A stretch of 64,000 bases of DNA, taken from the NCBI RefSeq assembly GCF_001667035.1, contig NZ_LZIR01000004.1, forward strand, positions 62,001 to 126,000, written 5' to 3'. Below are positions 33,591 to 43,148 of the stretch, piece by piece. The notes below the pieces were generated by a model. That model saw only the letters and a list, made by a program, of their open reading frames with translations. It was not told where the DNA came from and did not search any database. The stretch is from Mycobacterium sp. 852002-51057_SCH5723018. Its GTDB lineage: Bacteria > Actinomycetota > Actinomycetes > Mycobacteriales > Mycobacteriaceae. Every line of letters begins with the position of its first letter. The first letter of the stretch is position 1. The translations under genes were made by a program, and so were the position numbers.

Positions 33591-35018
33591 ATGGCGATAC
33601 AGGTTCGACGCGGATTACCACTGCGGGTGGGTCTGGTGGCGGCCACCCTGCTGTTGGTGGCCTGCGGTCTGGCGGTCTCGGGTGTCGCCGTCACCTCGAT
33701 CCTGCGGCACGTCCTGGTGAGCCGCATCGACCAGACGCTGCTGGAAGCCTCGCGCAGCTGGGCGCAGGCCCCGCGGCGGCAATCGGCGCCGCCCTACGAG
33801 GGCCCGGACCCCGGCCGCCCGCCGTCGAAGTTCTACGTGCGCGGCGTCGGCACCGACGGCACCCCGCTCACAGCCATAAACGATCGCAACGCCGAACCGG
33901 CGCTGCCGCCCGACAACGACGTGGGCCCCAACCCGACGACGCTGCCCTCGGTCAACGGCTCCGACATCCTGTGGCGGGCGGTGTCGGTGCGCGGCCCGCA
34001 CGGCCTGACCACCGTCGCGATCGACCTGTCGGACGTCCAGCACACCGTCAGCTCCCTGGTGTGGCTGGAGATCGGCATCGGGGTGGTGGTGCTGGTCGTG
34101 GTCGGCATCGCCAGCTTCGCGGTGGTGCATCGCAGCCTGCGGCCGCTGACCGAGGTCGAACAGACTGCCGCGGCCATCGCCTCCGGCCAGCTGGATCGCC
34201 GCGTTCCCGAGCGTGATCCGCGCACCGAGGTGGGCCGGCTTTCGTTGGCGCTCAACGGAATGCTGACCCAGATCCAGCAGGCGCTGGCGTCGTCGGAGTC
34301 GTCGGCCGAGAAGGCCCGCGGTTCCGAGGAGCGGATGCGGCGGTTCATCACCGACGCCAGCCACGAACTGCGCACCCCGCTGACCACCATCCGCGGCTTC
34401 GCCGAACTGTATCGCCAGGGCGCCGCCCGCGACGTGGCCATGCTGCTGAACCGGATCGAGAGCGAAGCCAGCCGGATGGGCCTGCTGGTGGACGACCTGC
34501 TGTTGCTGGCGCGGCTGGATGTCCAACGGCCGCTGGAACACAACCGGGTGGACCTGCTGGCGCTGGCCAGCGACGCCGTGCACGACGCCCAGGCAATCGA
34601 CCCCGGGCGCACCACCACGATGGAAGTGCTCGACGGCCCGGGCACCCCGGAGGTGCTCGGCGACGAACCGCGGATCCGGCAGGTGCTGAGCAACCTGGTC
34701 GCCAACGCCCTGCAGCACACCCCGCCCAGCGCCGACGTCGTCGTCCGGGTCGGCACCGAAGGCGACGACGCGGTGCTCGAGGTGGCCGACAAGGGTCCCG
34801 GCATGAGCCAGCAGGACGCGTCGCGGGTGTTCGAGCGGTTCTATCGGACCGATTCGTCGCGGGCGCGGGCCAGCGGCGGCACCGGGCTGGGGCTGTCCAT
34901 CGTCGACTCGTTGGTGCGTGCGCACGGCGGCGTTGTCTGCGTGACGACAGCGCCGGGCGAGGGCTGCTGTTTCCGGGTCACGCTGCCCCGCGTGAGCGAC
35001 GTGCCCGCGGCCGTTTAG
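33591..35018 (+). CDS. phoR: Sensor histidine kinase PhoR
   Basis: A 475-residue kinase. First membrane helix [20 protein letters not shown], a periplasmic sensor region of about 120 residues, a second helix ([19 protein letters not shown]), HAMP domain, dimerisation domain with the His in [18 protein letters not shown], and ATPase domain with N-box [11 protein letters not shown]1 DKGPGMS and G2 [10 protein letters not shown]. It phosphorylates PhoP. ATG 33591 gives the usual N-terminus (basic then helix). Its 3' end overlaps the convergent HIT gene by 4 bp. Confidence 0.96.
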   Translation: MAIQVRRGLPLRVGLVAATLLLVACGLAVSGVAVTSILRHVLVSRIDQTLLEASRSWAQAPRRQSAPPYEGPDPGRPPSKFYVRGVGTDGTPLTAINDRNAEPALPPDNDVGPNPTTLPSVNGSDILWRAVSVRGPHGLTTVAIDLSDVQHTVSSLVWLEIGIGVVVLVVVGIASFAVVHRSLRPLTEVEQTAAAIASGQLDRRVPERDPRTEVGRLSLALNGMLTQIQQALASSESSAEKARGSEERMRRFITDASHELRTPLTTIRGFAELYRQGAARDVAMLLNRIESEASRMGLLVDDLLLLARLDVQRPLEHNRVDLLALASDAVHDAQAIDPGRTTTMEVLDGPGTPEVLGDEPRIRQVLSNLVANALQHTPPSADVVVRVGTEGDDAVLEVADKGPGMSQQDASRVFERFYRTDSSRARASGGTGLGLSIVDSLVRAHGGVVCVTTAPGEGCCFRVTLPRVSDVPAAV

Positions 35019-35422
35019 CCGGTCAGTTGCTCCAGCGCCGCCTTAATCTTGGCCTGCGCCTGGTCCAGGGAATCCGGTGACGGATTGCGGTCGACGTTGG
35101 CGAAGCCGAAGTCGCTCAGGCTACGGGTGGGGAAGACGTGCACGTGCAGGTGCGGCACTTCCAGCCCGGCGATGATCATCCCGGCACGTTCGGTCCTGAA
35201 CGCCTTGCACACGGCCTTGCCGATCAGCTGGCTGACCGCCATGACGCGGGCGAACACCGCGCCGTCGACGTCCTGCCACTGATCGATCTCGGCGCGCGGC
35301 ACCACCAGCGTGTGCCCTTCGGTCATCGGCTCGATCGTCAGGAACGCGACGATGTCGTCGTCCTCGTAGACGAAGCGGCCGGGAAGTTCACGGTTGATGA
35401 TCTTGGTGAAGATCGACGCCAT
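35015..35422 (-). CDS. HIT-family nucleotide hydrolase
   Basis: A 135-residue histidine-triad protein. Start [34 protein letters not shown], and the triad HLHVHVF near residue 98. HIT enzymes hydrolyse AMP-linked or phosphoramidate substrates. The position after phoR matches Rv0759c. The ATG at 35420-35422 is followed by a typical HINT/FHIT beginning; longer upstream readings run into the intergenic repeat and are not credible. Confidence 0.9.
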   Translation of the reverse strand: MASIFTKIINRELPGRFVYEDDDIVAFLTIEPMTEGHTLVVPRAEIDQWQDVDGAVFARVMAVSQLIGKAVCKAFRTERAGMIIAGLEVPHLHVHVFPTRSLSDFGFANVDRNPSPDSLDQAQAKIKAALEQLTG

Positions 35423-35438
35423 GGCCCCAGCATATGTG

Positions 35439-35502
35439 CGGCGAAATTGCCGCCACGGCTGTGGTCGCCGTCCACACCACGACCGTGACGGCAATCTCGG
35501 CG
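35439..35502. repeat. Palindromic intergenic element, copy 1 (imperfect 19-bp arms)
   Basis: Arms 35439-35457 and 35484-35502 match at 16 of 19 positions in inverted orientation and carry the GGCGAAATTGCCGCCACGG-type core seen in the elements at 55202-55259 and 57670-57717. It lies between the divergent HIT and DHFR/RibD-like genes. It may form a cruciform or RNA hairpin. Confidence 0.5.
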
Positions 35503-35576
35503 ATGAGTTCGACGGGTGGTGATGGTCAATCCTGGCAAGGATCCACAACGCGGATAGATGCTCAGGAGATTTCGCC

Positions 35577-36233
35577 ATGTCACAGGTGCGCGTGCACAAC
35601 CTCTCGGTTTCCCTCGACGGCTTCGCCACCGGTAGTGGCCAAAGCCTGGACGCGCCGTTCGGGCATGCCGGGCATCGGTTGCACGAGTGGTTTTTCGCGA
35701 CGCGCGCCTTCCACGCGATGCACGGCGAGCCGGGCGGCACTACCGGCATCGACGACGCCATGGCCAGCAAGTGGGGGCCGGGAATCGGCGCCGAGATCAT
35801 GGGACGCAACAAGTTTGGGCCGCAGCGCGGCCCATGGACTGGCCAAGACGGTGGCGAGGAATGGAAGGGCTGGTGGGGCGCCGACCCGCCATTTCATACC
35901 CCGGTCTTCGTGCTCACCCACCATCCCCGACCTTCGATCGAGATGGCAGGTGGCACCACTTTCCACTTCATCGACGCCAGTCCCGAGGAAGCCCTTCAAC
36001 TGGCCCGAAAAGCCGCGGGAGATCTAGACATTCGCCTCGGCGGGGGACCTTCGTCCATCCGCCAATTCCTCGCCGCCGACCTCGTCGACCAACTGCACGT
36101 CGTGCTGGTGCCCATCATCCTGGGGCGCGGGGAATCACTGTGGGAGCGGCTGGAAGGGCTCGAGCGGCGATTCGGGGTGGAGTCGGTGAGCAGTCCCAGC
36201 GGCGTCACGCACCTGACTTTTACGCGCCGCTAG
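35577..36233 (+). CDS. RibD C-terminal / dihydrofolate-reductase-like protein
   Basis: A 218-residue protein of the RibD_C/DHFR-like family. N-terminus [17 protein letters not shown] has the typical strand plus SLDGF, then [10 protein letters not shown] and [28 protein letters not shown] and [17 protein letters not shown]. These small reductases are usually NADPH-dependent of unknown substrate. CAGGAGAT lies 6 bp before the ATG. It is convergent with the SnoaL-like gene. Confidence 0.85.
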   Translation: MSQVRVHNLSVSLDGFATGSGQSLDAPFGHAGHRLHEWFFATRAFHAMHGEPGGTTGIDDAMASKWGPGIGAEIMGRNKFGPQRGPWTGQDGGEEWKGWWGADPPFHTPVFVLTHHPRPSIEMAGGTTFHFIDASPEEALQLARKAAGDLDIRLGGGPSSIRQFLAADLVDQLHVVLVPIILGRGESLWERLEGLERRFGVESVSSPSGVTHLTFTRR

Positions 36234-36260
36234 GAAAATCGCTGCCGGCCGATGGCCGCC

Positions 36261-36698
36261 TCACTCCTCCTTGCCGAACTTCATCGCGTCCAGGTTCCAG
36301 TAGCCGCGCATGTTGGTGATCAGCCCGGCGTCGTTGACCTTGTAGGTGAACACCCCGCGCACCTCGCTGGTGAACCCGCCCTCAAACCTGCTGCGCAGCA
36401 CTAGGATATGGGCGATCTCGTTGGGCGAGCTCGACGGGAACGTCTCCTCGCAGGTGATGGTCAGCTGGTTGGCCGCGATGTTGTTGTCATAGAACGCGGC
36501 GACGCCCTCCTTGCCGCGGACCCCCATGCCGTCGGGGTTGGTGACGGACTTGCCGATCGGGTCCTCGACGACGACGTCGTCGGCCAACAGCGCCAGCCAG
36601 CCCTCCCGGTCGTGGGCCTGCACGCACCGCCACGAATTCTGCGACGCGGCGAGCGCGGGTGAGGCCTGAGATGCCTGGGATTCTGCGGTGTCGGTCAT
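36261..36698 (-). CDS. SnoaL/ketosteroid-isomerase-fold protein (Rv0760c-like)
   Basis: A 145-residue NTF2-fold protein. It contains VQAHDREGWLALLADDVVVEDPIG, GKEGVAAFYD and GVFTYKVNDAGLITNMRGYW, the usual three-strand SnoaL pattern with an Asp/Glu pocket. The Rv0760c structure is a ketosteroid isomerase homologue that binds steroids but is weakly active; ligand here is inferred. The start follows GGAGAAGAAT. It is 16 bp after the frameshifted OYE gene and closes the minus-strand operon. Confidence 0.87.
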   Translation of the reverse strand: MTDTAESQASQASPALAASQNSWRCVQAHDREGWLALLADDVVVEDPIGKSVTNPDGMGVRGKEGVAAFYDNNIAANQLTITCEETFPSSSPNEIAHILVLRSRFEGGFTSEVRGVFTYKVNDAGLITNMRGYWNLDAMKFGKEE

Positions 36699-36714
36699 TA
36701 TTCTTCTCCTGTCT

Positions 36715-38770
36715 CTAGATCGCGCACGCGGCGCGCGCGCCCTCCTCGGTGGCTTTGCGGATGAGGCCAAGGCCGCTGCAGTCGCCGGCGGCGTGCACCT
36801 CGGCGCCGGGCATGACGGCGACGAGCGCGTCGAACAGGGTGGTGTCGGGTTGGACCGTTCCGGCGATGACGACGCTGTCGGCGGCAAGCCCGCGGGTGGC
36901 GCCATGGGCGGGGGTGAACACCACCGCCTCGGTTGTGATCCGTTCGACGACGGCCCGCACATGCACGGTGACGCCGAGCCGGTCCAGGCGGTCCATGTGC
37001 TCGGTCTTGCGTTTGTTGCCCACTTCGGGGGCAATGTCCTTGCCGGCCTCGAGGATCGACACCAGCCGGCCCCGGCTGGCGAGGAACTCGGCGAGCTCGA
37101 GGGCGACCAGGTCGCCGCCGATGATGGCGACGCGCCGGCCGATCGGCATCCAGGCGCGGGTGGCCAGCCGCACCGCGGCGGGGCGCACCAGCCGCTGCCT
37201 CCAGCCGGCCAGCAGCGAAGCGCCCAGCCGCTGCCAGGCCGGGTCGCTGGATTCGGCGTGACCGCCGAGCAACTCGCGCAGCCCGGGCCCGGTATGCACG
37301 TGCGGCAGGTCGTCGCCCGCAATGGTGGGCACCGCGACGTGGCCACCGGTCGCCACCACCACCGCGTCGGGCGCGGCCCGGACCATGTCGTCGGCCGAAA
37401 CGCGTTGGCCCAAGACAACTTCCACCGCGCTCAGCCGGATCTCGTCGCGCAGGTAGCGCAGGAACGGCTGGTTTTCGGGATGCAGCACCGACGCCCAGCG
37501 CAGCGCCCCCCAATTGGCCGCTGCGCTCGAACAACGTGACGCGGTGGCCGCGCTCGCTGGCCACCCGAGCGGCCTCCAGCCCGGCCGGCCCGCCACCGAT
37601 CACCACGACGCGCTTGGCACGGTCGGCCGGCGGCGCGGCCAGTTCGCGCTCCTTGCCGGTGCGGGGATTGACGGCGCAGTCGACGGAGAAGCGTTGCTCC
37701 ATTGCGTCGATGCAGTTTTCGCACGAGATGCACTTGCGGATCCGGTGCGCCTGCCCGGACCGCAGTTTGCGCGGGAGCTGCGGGTCGGCCAGCAGCGGAC
37801 GCCCCATCGCGACGAAATCGGCGCGCCCGTCGGCCAGGATCCGTTCGGCCGCAACCGGGTCGTGGATCCGGCCGACGGCGATCACCGGTACGTCGACCAC
37901 CTGCTTGACCGCCGCCGCCGCGCCGACGTTGACCTCCTCGCCGTCGTCGGCGCCGTTGACCATGCCGGTGACGAGCCGGTCGATGACCCCGCCGCTGACG
38001 TGGAACGCGTTCACGCCGGCGGCCACCAATTGTGGTGCTAGCAGCGCGGTCTCGTAGATCGGCCGCCCTCCCGCTACGCGCTCGTAACCGGAGATGCGCA
38101 AGGTGATGGGCAGGTCGTCGCCCACCTCGGCGCGGATCGCGGCCAGCGCCTCCAGCAGCACCCGCACCCGGCCGCGCGGCGAGTCGCCGCGGTAGTCGTC
38201 GGTGCGCCGATTCCGTTGCGGCGCGAGGAAAGACCCGAGCAGCATGTAGCCGTGCGCGGCGTGCAACTCGATGCCGTCGTAGCCCGCCTCGGCGGCGCGG
38301 CGCGCCGCGGCCTTGAACAGATCGAGCACCTCGCACAGCTGCGGCTTGCTGATCTCGGCCGATGGTCGCCCGGTCAGATACGACGGGATCACCGACGGCC
38401 CCAGCGACGTGACCCCGAAGATCTCCGGGCCCAGGCCGTCGGGTCCTGCGTGCACGATCTGCGGCTGGACCTTGGCGCCGTGCTCGTGCACCGCCTCCAC
38501 CAGCGCCCGGTGCGCGCCGACCGCGTCGTCGGTGCCCAGGTGCAGGCCGCCGGGGGTCTCGGGATGCCGATGGTCGACGCCGGTGGCGCCCACCGTGATC
38601 AGCCCCACGCCGCCCTCGGCGCGGGCGGCGAAGTAGTCGCGGGTGCGTTGCGACGGCAGCCCGTCCGGGGTGCCGTACATCGTCTCCATGGGAGACATGA
38701 CCAACCGGTTGCGCACCGTCATGGCGCCGATTCGTCCCGGCGTCAACAGATTCGGGAAGCCGGCGGTCAC
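36715..38770 (-). pseudogene. OYE/FadH-type NADH:flavin oxidoreductase with a frameshift
   Basis: Two frames together encode one two-domain enzyme. From 38770 (GTG): FMN TIM barrel (LLTPGRIGAMTVRNRLVMSP, IELHAAHGYMLLGSFLAP), a cysteine cluster CISCENC...C for [4Fe-4S], and a Rossmann start VVVIGGGPAGLEAA. At a run of six C/G (37506-37511) the reading must shift: the matching continuation GALRWASVLHPEN is in the other frame and runs to 36715 with VAIIGGDLVALELAEF and VHAAGDCSG. The layout is of 2,4-dienoyl-CoA reductase/FadH. A one-base homopolymer change explains it. It is placed in a redox operon next to adhB. Confidence 0.85.
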
Positions 38771-38788
38771 CGGCTCACCTATGGCCGG

Positions 38789-39916
38789 CTACCGATCGGC
38801 GTCGGTGTACCGGATGACGCCGCGAATGTTCTTGCCCTCCAGCATGTCCTGGTAGCCGTCGTTGATCTGCTCGAGCCGGTACTGGCGGGTGATCATGTCG
38901 TCGAGGTTGAGCTTGCCGGCCTTGTACATCGACAGCAGTTGCGGGATGTCGTACTGCGGGTTACCGCCGCCGAAGATGGTGCCCTGCAGGTTCTTTTGCA
39001 TCAGGGTGAGCATCGCCAGGTTCAGCGTCACGTTGGTGTCCAGCAGGCTGCCGATGGCGGTCAGCACGCAGGTGCCGCCCTTTTGGGTGATGTTGAGGTA
39101 CGCGTCGACGTCGGCGCCGTGCAGCTCGCCCACGGTGACCACGACCTTGTGGGCCATCAGGCCGTAGGTGACCTCGGCGATGCCGGCCAGCGCGGCGTTG
39201 ATGTCGGGGTAGACGTGGGTGGCACCGAACTTGAGCGCCTGGTCGCGCTTCCACTCGATCGGGTCGATCGCGAAGACGTAGCGGGCGCCGGCGCTGACCG
39301 CACCCTGCAGCGCCGCCATGCCGACGCCGCCGACGCCGACGATGGCGGCGTCTTGGCCCGGCCGGATGTCGGCGGTGCGGACCGCCGAACCGTAGCCGGT
39401 GGTGACGCCGCAGCCGACCAGGGCGGCCACCTCGAAGGGCACCGACGGGTCGATCTTCACCACCGAGCTGCGGTGCACGACCATGTACGGCGAGAACGTG
39501 CCCAGCAGCGTCATGGGATAGACGTTTTGGCCGCGGGACTGGATGCGGAAGGTGCCGTCGGATACCGCGGCGCCGCCGAGCAGCCCGGCGCCGAGATCAC
39601 ACAGGTTGCGCAGGCCCGCCTGACACGTGGGGCATGCCCCGCACGACGGAATAAAGGACAGCACCACGTGGTCGCCGGGGGCGATGTCGTCCACGCCGGG
39701 CCCGACCTCGGTGACGATCCCGGCGCCCTCGTGACCGCCGAGGACCGGGAAGCCCGCCATCGGGATGCCGCCGGTGACCAGGTGGTGGTCGGAGTGGCAC
39801 ATGCCCGCCGCTTCCATCTGGATCTTGACCTCATGCGCCTGCGGGTCGCCGATCTCGATCTCCTCGATCGACCACGGCTGGTTGAACTCCCAGATCAGTG
39901 CGCCTTTTGTCTTCAT
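38789..39916 (-). CDS. adhB: NDMA-dependent-type zinc alcohol dehydrogenase AdhB
   Basis: A 375-residue zinc MDR alcohol dehydrogenase. Catalytic zinc ligands lie in CHSDHH and GGHEGAG, the structural zinc site is CGACPTCQAGLRNLC, and the nucleotide motif is GVGGVGM. The family in mycobacteria uses non-exchangeable NAD with mycofactocin as electron carrier; that is known for the family and inferred here. GGAGGT precedes the ATG. The position matches Rv0761c; a KstR-like box lies 72-85 bp upstream. Confidence 0.92.
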   Translation of the reverse strand: MKTKGALIWEFNQPWSIEEIEIGDPQAHEVKIQMEAAGMCHSDHHLVTGGIPMAGFPVLGGHEGAGIVTEVGPGVDDIAPGDHVVLSFIPSCGACPTCQAGLRNLCDLGAGLLGGAAVSDGTFRIQSRGQNVYPMTLLGTFSPYMVVHRSSVVKIDPSVPFEVAALVGCGVTTGYGSAVRTADIRPGQDAAIVGVGGVGMAALQGAVSAGARYVFAIDPIEWKRDQALKFGATHVYPDINAALAGIAEVTYGLMAHKVVVTVGELHGADVDAYLNITQKGGTCVLTAIGSLLDTNVTLNLAMLTLMQKNLQGTIFGGGNPQYDIPQLLSMYKAGKLNLDDMITRQYRLEQINDGYQDMLEGKNIRGVIRYTDADR

Positions 39917-39987
39917 GAACGACCTCCATTAGCAAGCTCTGACCGAAAGTTCGGAAAGACGGCCGGTCAGGGCCCCGACGGCATTTG

Positions 39988-40001
39988 TAGAACGTGTTCT
40001 C
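39988..40001. promoter_or_regulatory. KstR-like palindrome upstream of adhB
   Basis: TAGAACGTGTTCTC contains the perfect palindrome AGAACGTGTTCT and matches TnnAACnnGTTnnA except for the last base. It lies in the 156-bp gap between adhB and the SnoaL-like gene upstream of it. If functional, it would let adhB and the genes after it respond to sterol-derived ligand separately from cyp51. Confidence 0.5.
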
Positions 40002-40072
40002 GTTCGTCACACCATTATGACGTGCGTCACCGGAGTGTAGACAAGCGGGGGACCACCAACCGGTCGGGGGGA

Positions 40073-40627
40073 TCACCAAATCGGGACGGGCGCCTTGCCG
40101 AGCGGGTAGTAGCCAGGCAGCCTTTCGCCGGCGAGGCTGCGCTCGATCCGCTTCTGCATGCCCTTGGACAGCTTGCCGGCCTTCATCAAATCCAGGTACA
40201 GCGCCTGGACGTGGCCGAAGTCGAAGAAGTCGCGCTGCCATTCGATGAGCTTGTCGGTGTTGAGCCGGAACCAGCTGCCGCCGATGCCGTAGATCTCCTG
40301 CCGGCCGCCGTCGCCGTCGACCACGACCTGCTTCCAGAAACCGACGATCTCGCCCTGGCGGTCGTCGATGAGGACCTTCTGGTACGGGTACTGCCAGTTT
40401 TCGAGGCCCTCCATCTCCAGGCCGAGCGCGATGTCGCGGATCTCGTCGATGCCCACGCACATCACGTCTTCCTTGGGCCCGATGTTCCAGCCATAGGTGG
40501 CGTCGGCGGCGTAGAAGCCGGCCAGCGGCCGCCAGTCGCCCGCCTTCTCGCAGTCCTTGTTGGCCCGCAGCCAGGATTGCACCCACTCGTCGAGTTCCTC
40601 ACGCGGGAATGACGCCGGTGAATTCAT
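40073..40627 (-). CDS. SnoaL-like protein (Rv0762c-like)
   Basis: A 184-residue protein: EWVQSWLRANKDCEKAGDWR, FYAADATYGWNIGPKED and VGIDEIRDIALGLEMEG, an NTF2/SnoaL-type pattern, followed by a basic C-terminus. Length matches Rv0762c. The gene is 3 bp from the ferredoxin gene upstream. It probably works with CYP51 and AdhB on a lipid or sterol; the substrate is not known. Confidence 0.82.
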   Translation of the reverse strand: MNSPASFPREELDEWVQSWLRANKDCEKAGDWRPLAGFYAADATYGWNIGPKEDVMCVGIDEIRDIALGLEMEGLENWQYPYQKVLIDDRQGEIVGFWKQVVVDGDGGRQEIYGIGGSWFRLNTDKLIEWQRDFFDFGHVQALYLDLMKAGKLSKGMQKRIERSLAGERLPGYYPLGKAPVPIW

Positions 40628-40630
40628 GGG

Positions 40631-40852
<222 letters not shown>

Positions 40853-42205
40853 TTACGCATTGCGCTTGCGGTAGCGCACCTTGGCCGGCCGGGCAAGCTG
40901 CACGACCATCTTGGAGTGGTCGTTGTGGTAGCTGTCCGCCGGCTGCGCCATCTCGAACTCGTACTCGCGCAACAGAACCGAGAAGATCGCCTTGATCTGC
41001 ATCTGGGCGAAGGCGGCCCCGACGCAGCGGTGCCGCCCCGCGCCGAACGGAATCCATGTCCACCGGTTGACGATGTCGGCCTGCTCGGGCTTGTTGTAGC
41101 GATCGGGCTTGAACGCGTCCGGGTCGGGGAAGTCCGCGGGGATTCGGTTCGAGATCGCCGGGGAGGCCGCGACGTAGTCACCGGCGTGGATGGGGAAGCC
41201 CTCGACCTCGAACTCGCCCTTGGCGACCCGCATCAGGATGATCAGCGGCGGATGCAGGCGCAGGGTTTCCTTGACCACGTTGTCCAGTTTCGGAATCGAC
41301 CGCAACGCATGGAAACTCACCTCCTGGCCGTCGGCGTACAGCTCCTCGAGCTCTGCCAGCACCTCGGCGTAGACCTCGGGATGGCGGATCAACTCGATCA
41401 GCGTCCACGCCGAGGTTCCCGAGCTGGTGTGGTGCCCCGCGAACATCAGCGAGATGAACATGCCGGTGACCTCGTCGGCCGAGAAACGCGGATTACCGTC
41501 GTCATCCTTGATCGAGACCAGCACGTCGAGCATGTCGCGGTCTGCCTTGTCCTTCGGCGGATTGGCCAGCCGGTGGTTCATGATCTCCTGCACCAGCGCA
41601 ACCAGCTTGACGCGGGCCTCGTCTCGGCGCTGAAAGCTCTCGATCGGCAGGTAGGGATCGACGTAGCACAGCGGGTCGGTGCCACGTTCTAGCTCGTGGT
41701 AGTACTCGGCGAACCGGTGGTCGAGCTGCTCGCGAAATTTCAGCCCGATCAGGCAGGCCGTCGAGGTGTAGATGGTCAGCTCGGAGAAGAAGTCGAGCAG
41801 CTCGATCTCGCCCTCGTCGCCCCAGTTGGCGATCATCTTCTTGACTTCGCCCTCGATGGTGGTGGCGTGGCCCTTCATCTGCTCGCCGCGCAGCGCCGAG
41901 TTGTGCAGCATCTCCTTGCGCCGCTCGGGGCTGGCGTCGAACACCACGCCCTGGCCGAAGATCGGCGTCATGAACGGGTACGCCTCGGCCTGGTCCAAAT
42001 CCTCGTCCGCGGAGCGGAAGAAGAATTCGTTCGCGCCGGCGCCGGACAGCAGGATGACGTGCTTGTCGACCAGTTGGAACCAGCCGACGTCGCCGCATTC
42101 CTCGCGGACGCGCTTCATCAAACCGATTGGGTCGGTGCGGAATTCCTCGAGGTGGCCGTGCTCTTCTTCGCCACCGGAAACCCGCGGCACGATAGCTGTG
42201 GTCAT
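40853..42205 (-). CDS. cyp51: Cytochrome P450 CYP51 (sterol 14-alpha-demethylase family)
   Basis: A 450-residue P450, one residue shorter than the M. tuberculosis enzyme. Visible are the CYP51 signature helix I AGHHTSSGTSAWT, ExxR in KETLRLHPP and the heme loop FGAGRHRCVGAAFAQ with the Cys ligand. The B-helix region YPFMTPIFGQGVVFD is CYP51-like. It 14-alpha-demethylates sterols. The ATG at 42203-42205 follows GGAGTGAGC; the leader is part of a 58-bp tandem duplication. Confidence 0.95.
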   Translation of the reverse strand: MTTAIVPRVSGGEEEHGHLEEFRTDPIGLMKRVREECGDVGWFQLVDKHVILLSGAGANEFFFRSADEDLDQAEAYPFMTPIFGQGVVFDASPERRKEMLHNSALRGEQMKGHATTIEGEVKKMIANWGDEGEIELLDFFSELTIYTSTACLIGLKFREQLDHRFAEYYHELERGTDPLCYVDPYLPIESFQRRDEARVKLVALVQEIMNHRLANPPKDKADRDMLDVLVSIKDDDGNPRFSADEVTGMFISLMFAGHHTSSGTSAWTLIELIRHPEVYAEVLAELEELYADGQEVSFHALRSIPKLDNVVKETLRLHPPLIILMRVAKGEFEVEGFPIHAGDYVAASPAISNRIPADFPDPDAFKPDRYNKPEQADIVNRWTWIPFGAGRHRCVGAAFAQMQIKAIFSVLLREYEFEMAQPADSYHNDHSKMVVQLARPAKVRYRKRNA

Positions 42206-42317
42206 CTGCTCACTCCTCCTCAGCGCGCGTGCCTCGCGCCGCATCGTCGGTTCGCGGAGTCATTTGCTCACTCCTCCTCGGCGCGCGTGCCTCGCGCCGC
42301 ATCGTCGGTTCGCGAAG
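42202..42317. repeat. 58-bp tandem duplication covering the CYP51 ribosome site and start
   Basis: 42202-42259 and 42260-42317 are near-identical tandem copies; differences are C/T at the fifth base, A/G near position 20, and a few bases at the end. On the minus strand each copy contains GAGGAGGAGTGAGCA followed by ATG, so the ribosome-binding region plus start codon was duplicated. Only the copy next to the cyp51 body is used in frame. Confidence 0.85.
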
Positions 42318-42320
42318 AGG

Positions 42321-43148
42321 TCACTGTCCTGGGATCCCTTCTTCCCCGAGCGCGAGCTTCTGGCGGTCTTTCTTGTCGGCCAACGGTGCTTCGGGTTGAA
42401 GCTCCATGTTGGCGATAAAGCCCCCGCGGGGTGTCTCGGCGACGAAGGTGATGGCTCGAGCCAGGTCCGCCGCGCGGAGGAAGTAGTCGTGGCGGGCCTG
42501 TCCCCACTTGGCCCAGTCCTCCAGGGCGGGTCCGATCTTGTCCGCCGGCAGGCTCCAGCCCATGGCTGTCTTCGTGGGTCCGGGGTGCACGATCGAGGCA
42601 CGCACGCCGGTGCCCTCGAGCTCCATTTGGAAGTTGGTGACCATCGCGACCAGTGCGGCCTTGGCCGCGCCGTAGGCGCCCATGTGCGGCCGCTGGCGCA
42701 GGGCCACATCGGATCCCACGAAGATCAGGTCACCGCGCTGCCGGTCGAGCATGCCGGGCAGCACCGCGGCGGCCAACCGGTTGGCGCCGACGAGGTGGAT
42801 CTGCAGCTGTGATTCGAACTCGTCGGTGGTGATCTCGGCGAGCTTGCCAAAGTAGGTGTCGCCGGCGCCGGCCACCAGCACCTCGATGTCGCCGAGCGCG
42901 GCGACTGACTGTGCGACAAAAGATTTCACCGAGTTCGGGTCGGTGACGTCCAAGTGGAATCCGACCGCCTCGCCGCCATCGGCGTTGATCTTCCCGACGA
43001 TGTCGTTGAGCTTCTCGACCCGGCGGGCACCCAGGGCGACCGGGAAGCCGTGCGCCGCGAGCTCGATCGCGGTGGCCTCTCCGATGCCGGAGGAGGCGCC
43101 GGCCACGATCGCCGGTCGACGTTCGGGCAAGGGGTCAAAGCGGGGCAT
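42321..43148 (-). CDS. Short-chain dehydrogenase (Rv0765c-like)
   Basis: A 275-residue SDR. Cofactor motif AGASSGIG, the NAG-equivalent AGAG, Ser-Tyr-Lys in FVGSDVAL and YGAAKAAL, and a C-terminal half that resembles SDRs of lipid metabolism. It sits between cyp123 and cyp51 with its ATG directly touching the cyp123 stop. The substrate is inferred to be a sterol or lipid alcohol. Confidence 0.87.
   Translation of the reverse strand: MPRFDPLPERRPAIVAGASSGIGEATAIELAAHGFPVALGARRVEKLNDIVGKINADGGEAVGFHLDVTDPNSVKSFVAQSVAALGDIEVLVAGAGDTYFGKLAEITTDEFESQLQIHLVGANRLAAAVLPGMLDRQRGDLIFVGSDVALRQRPHMGAYGAAKAALVAMVTNFQMELEGTGVRASIVHPGPTKTAMGWSLPADKIGPALEDWAKWGQARHDYFLRAADLARAITFVAETPRGGFIANMELQPEAPLADKKDRQKLALGEEGIPGQ

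Noticed and set aside
36698..37500. The Arg-rich continuation of the OYE frame after the homopolymer
   Set aside because: The FAD/NAD domain is in the alternative frame over the same bases, so the open continuation is an out-of-frame artefact of GC content.
38216..40612. A 798-codon plus-strand open frame
   Set aside because: It runs antisense across the OYE reductase, adhB and the SnoaL-like gene, all with recognised motifs; composition is shadow-like.
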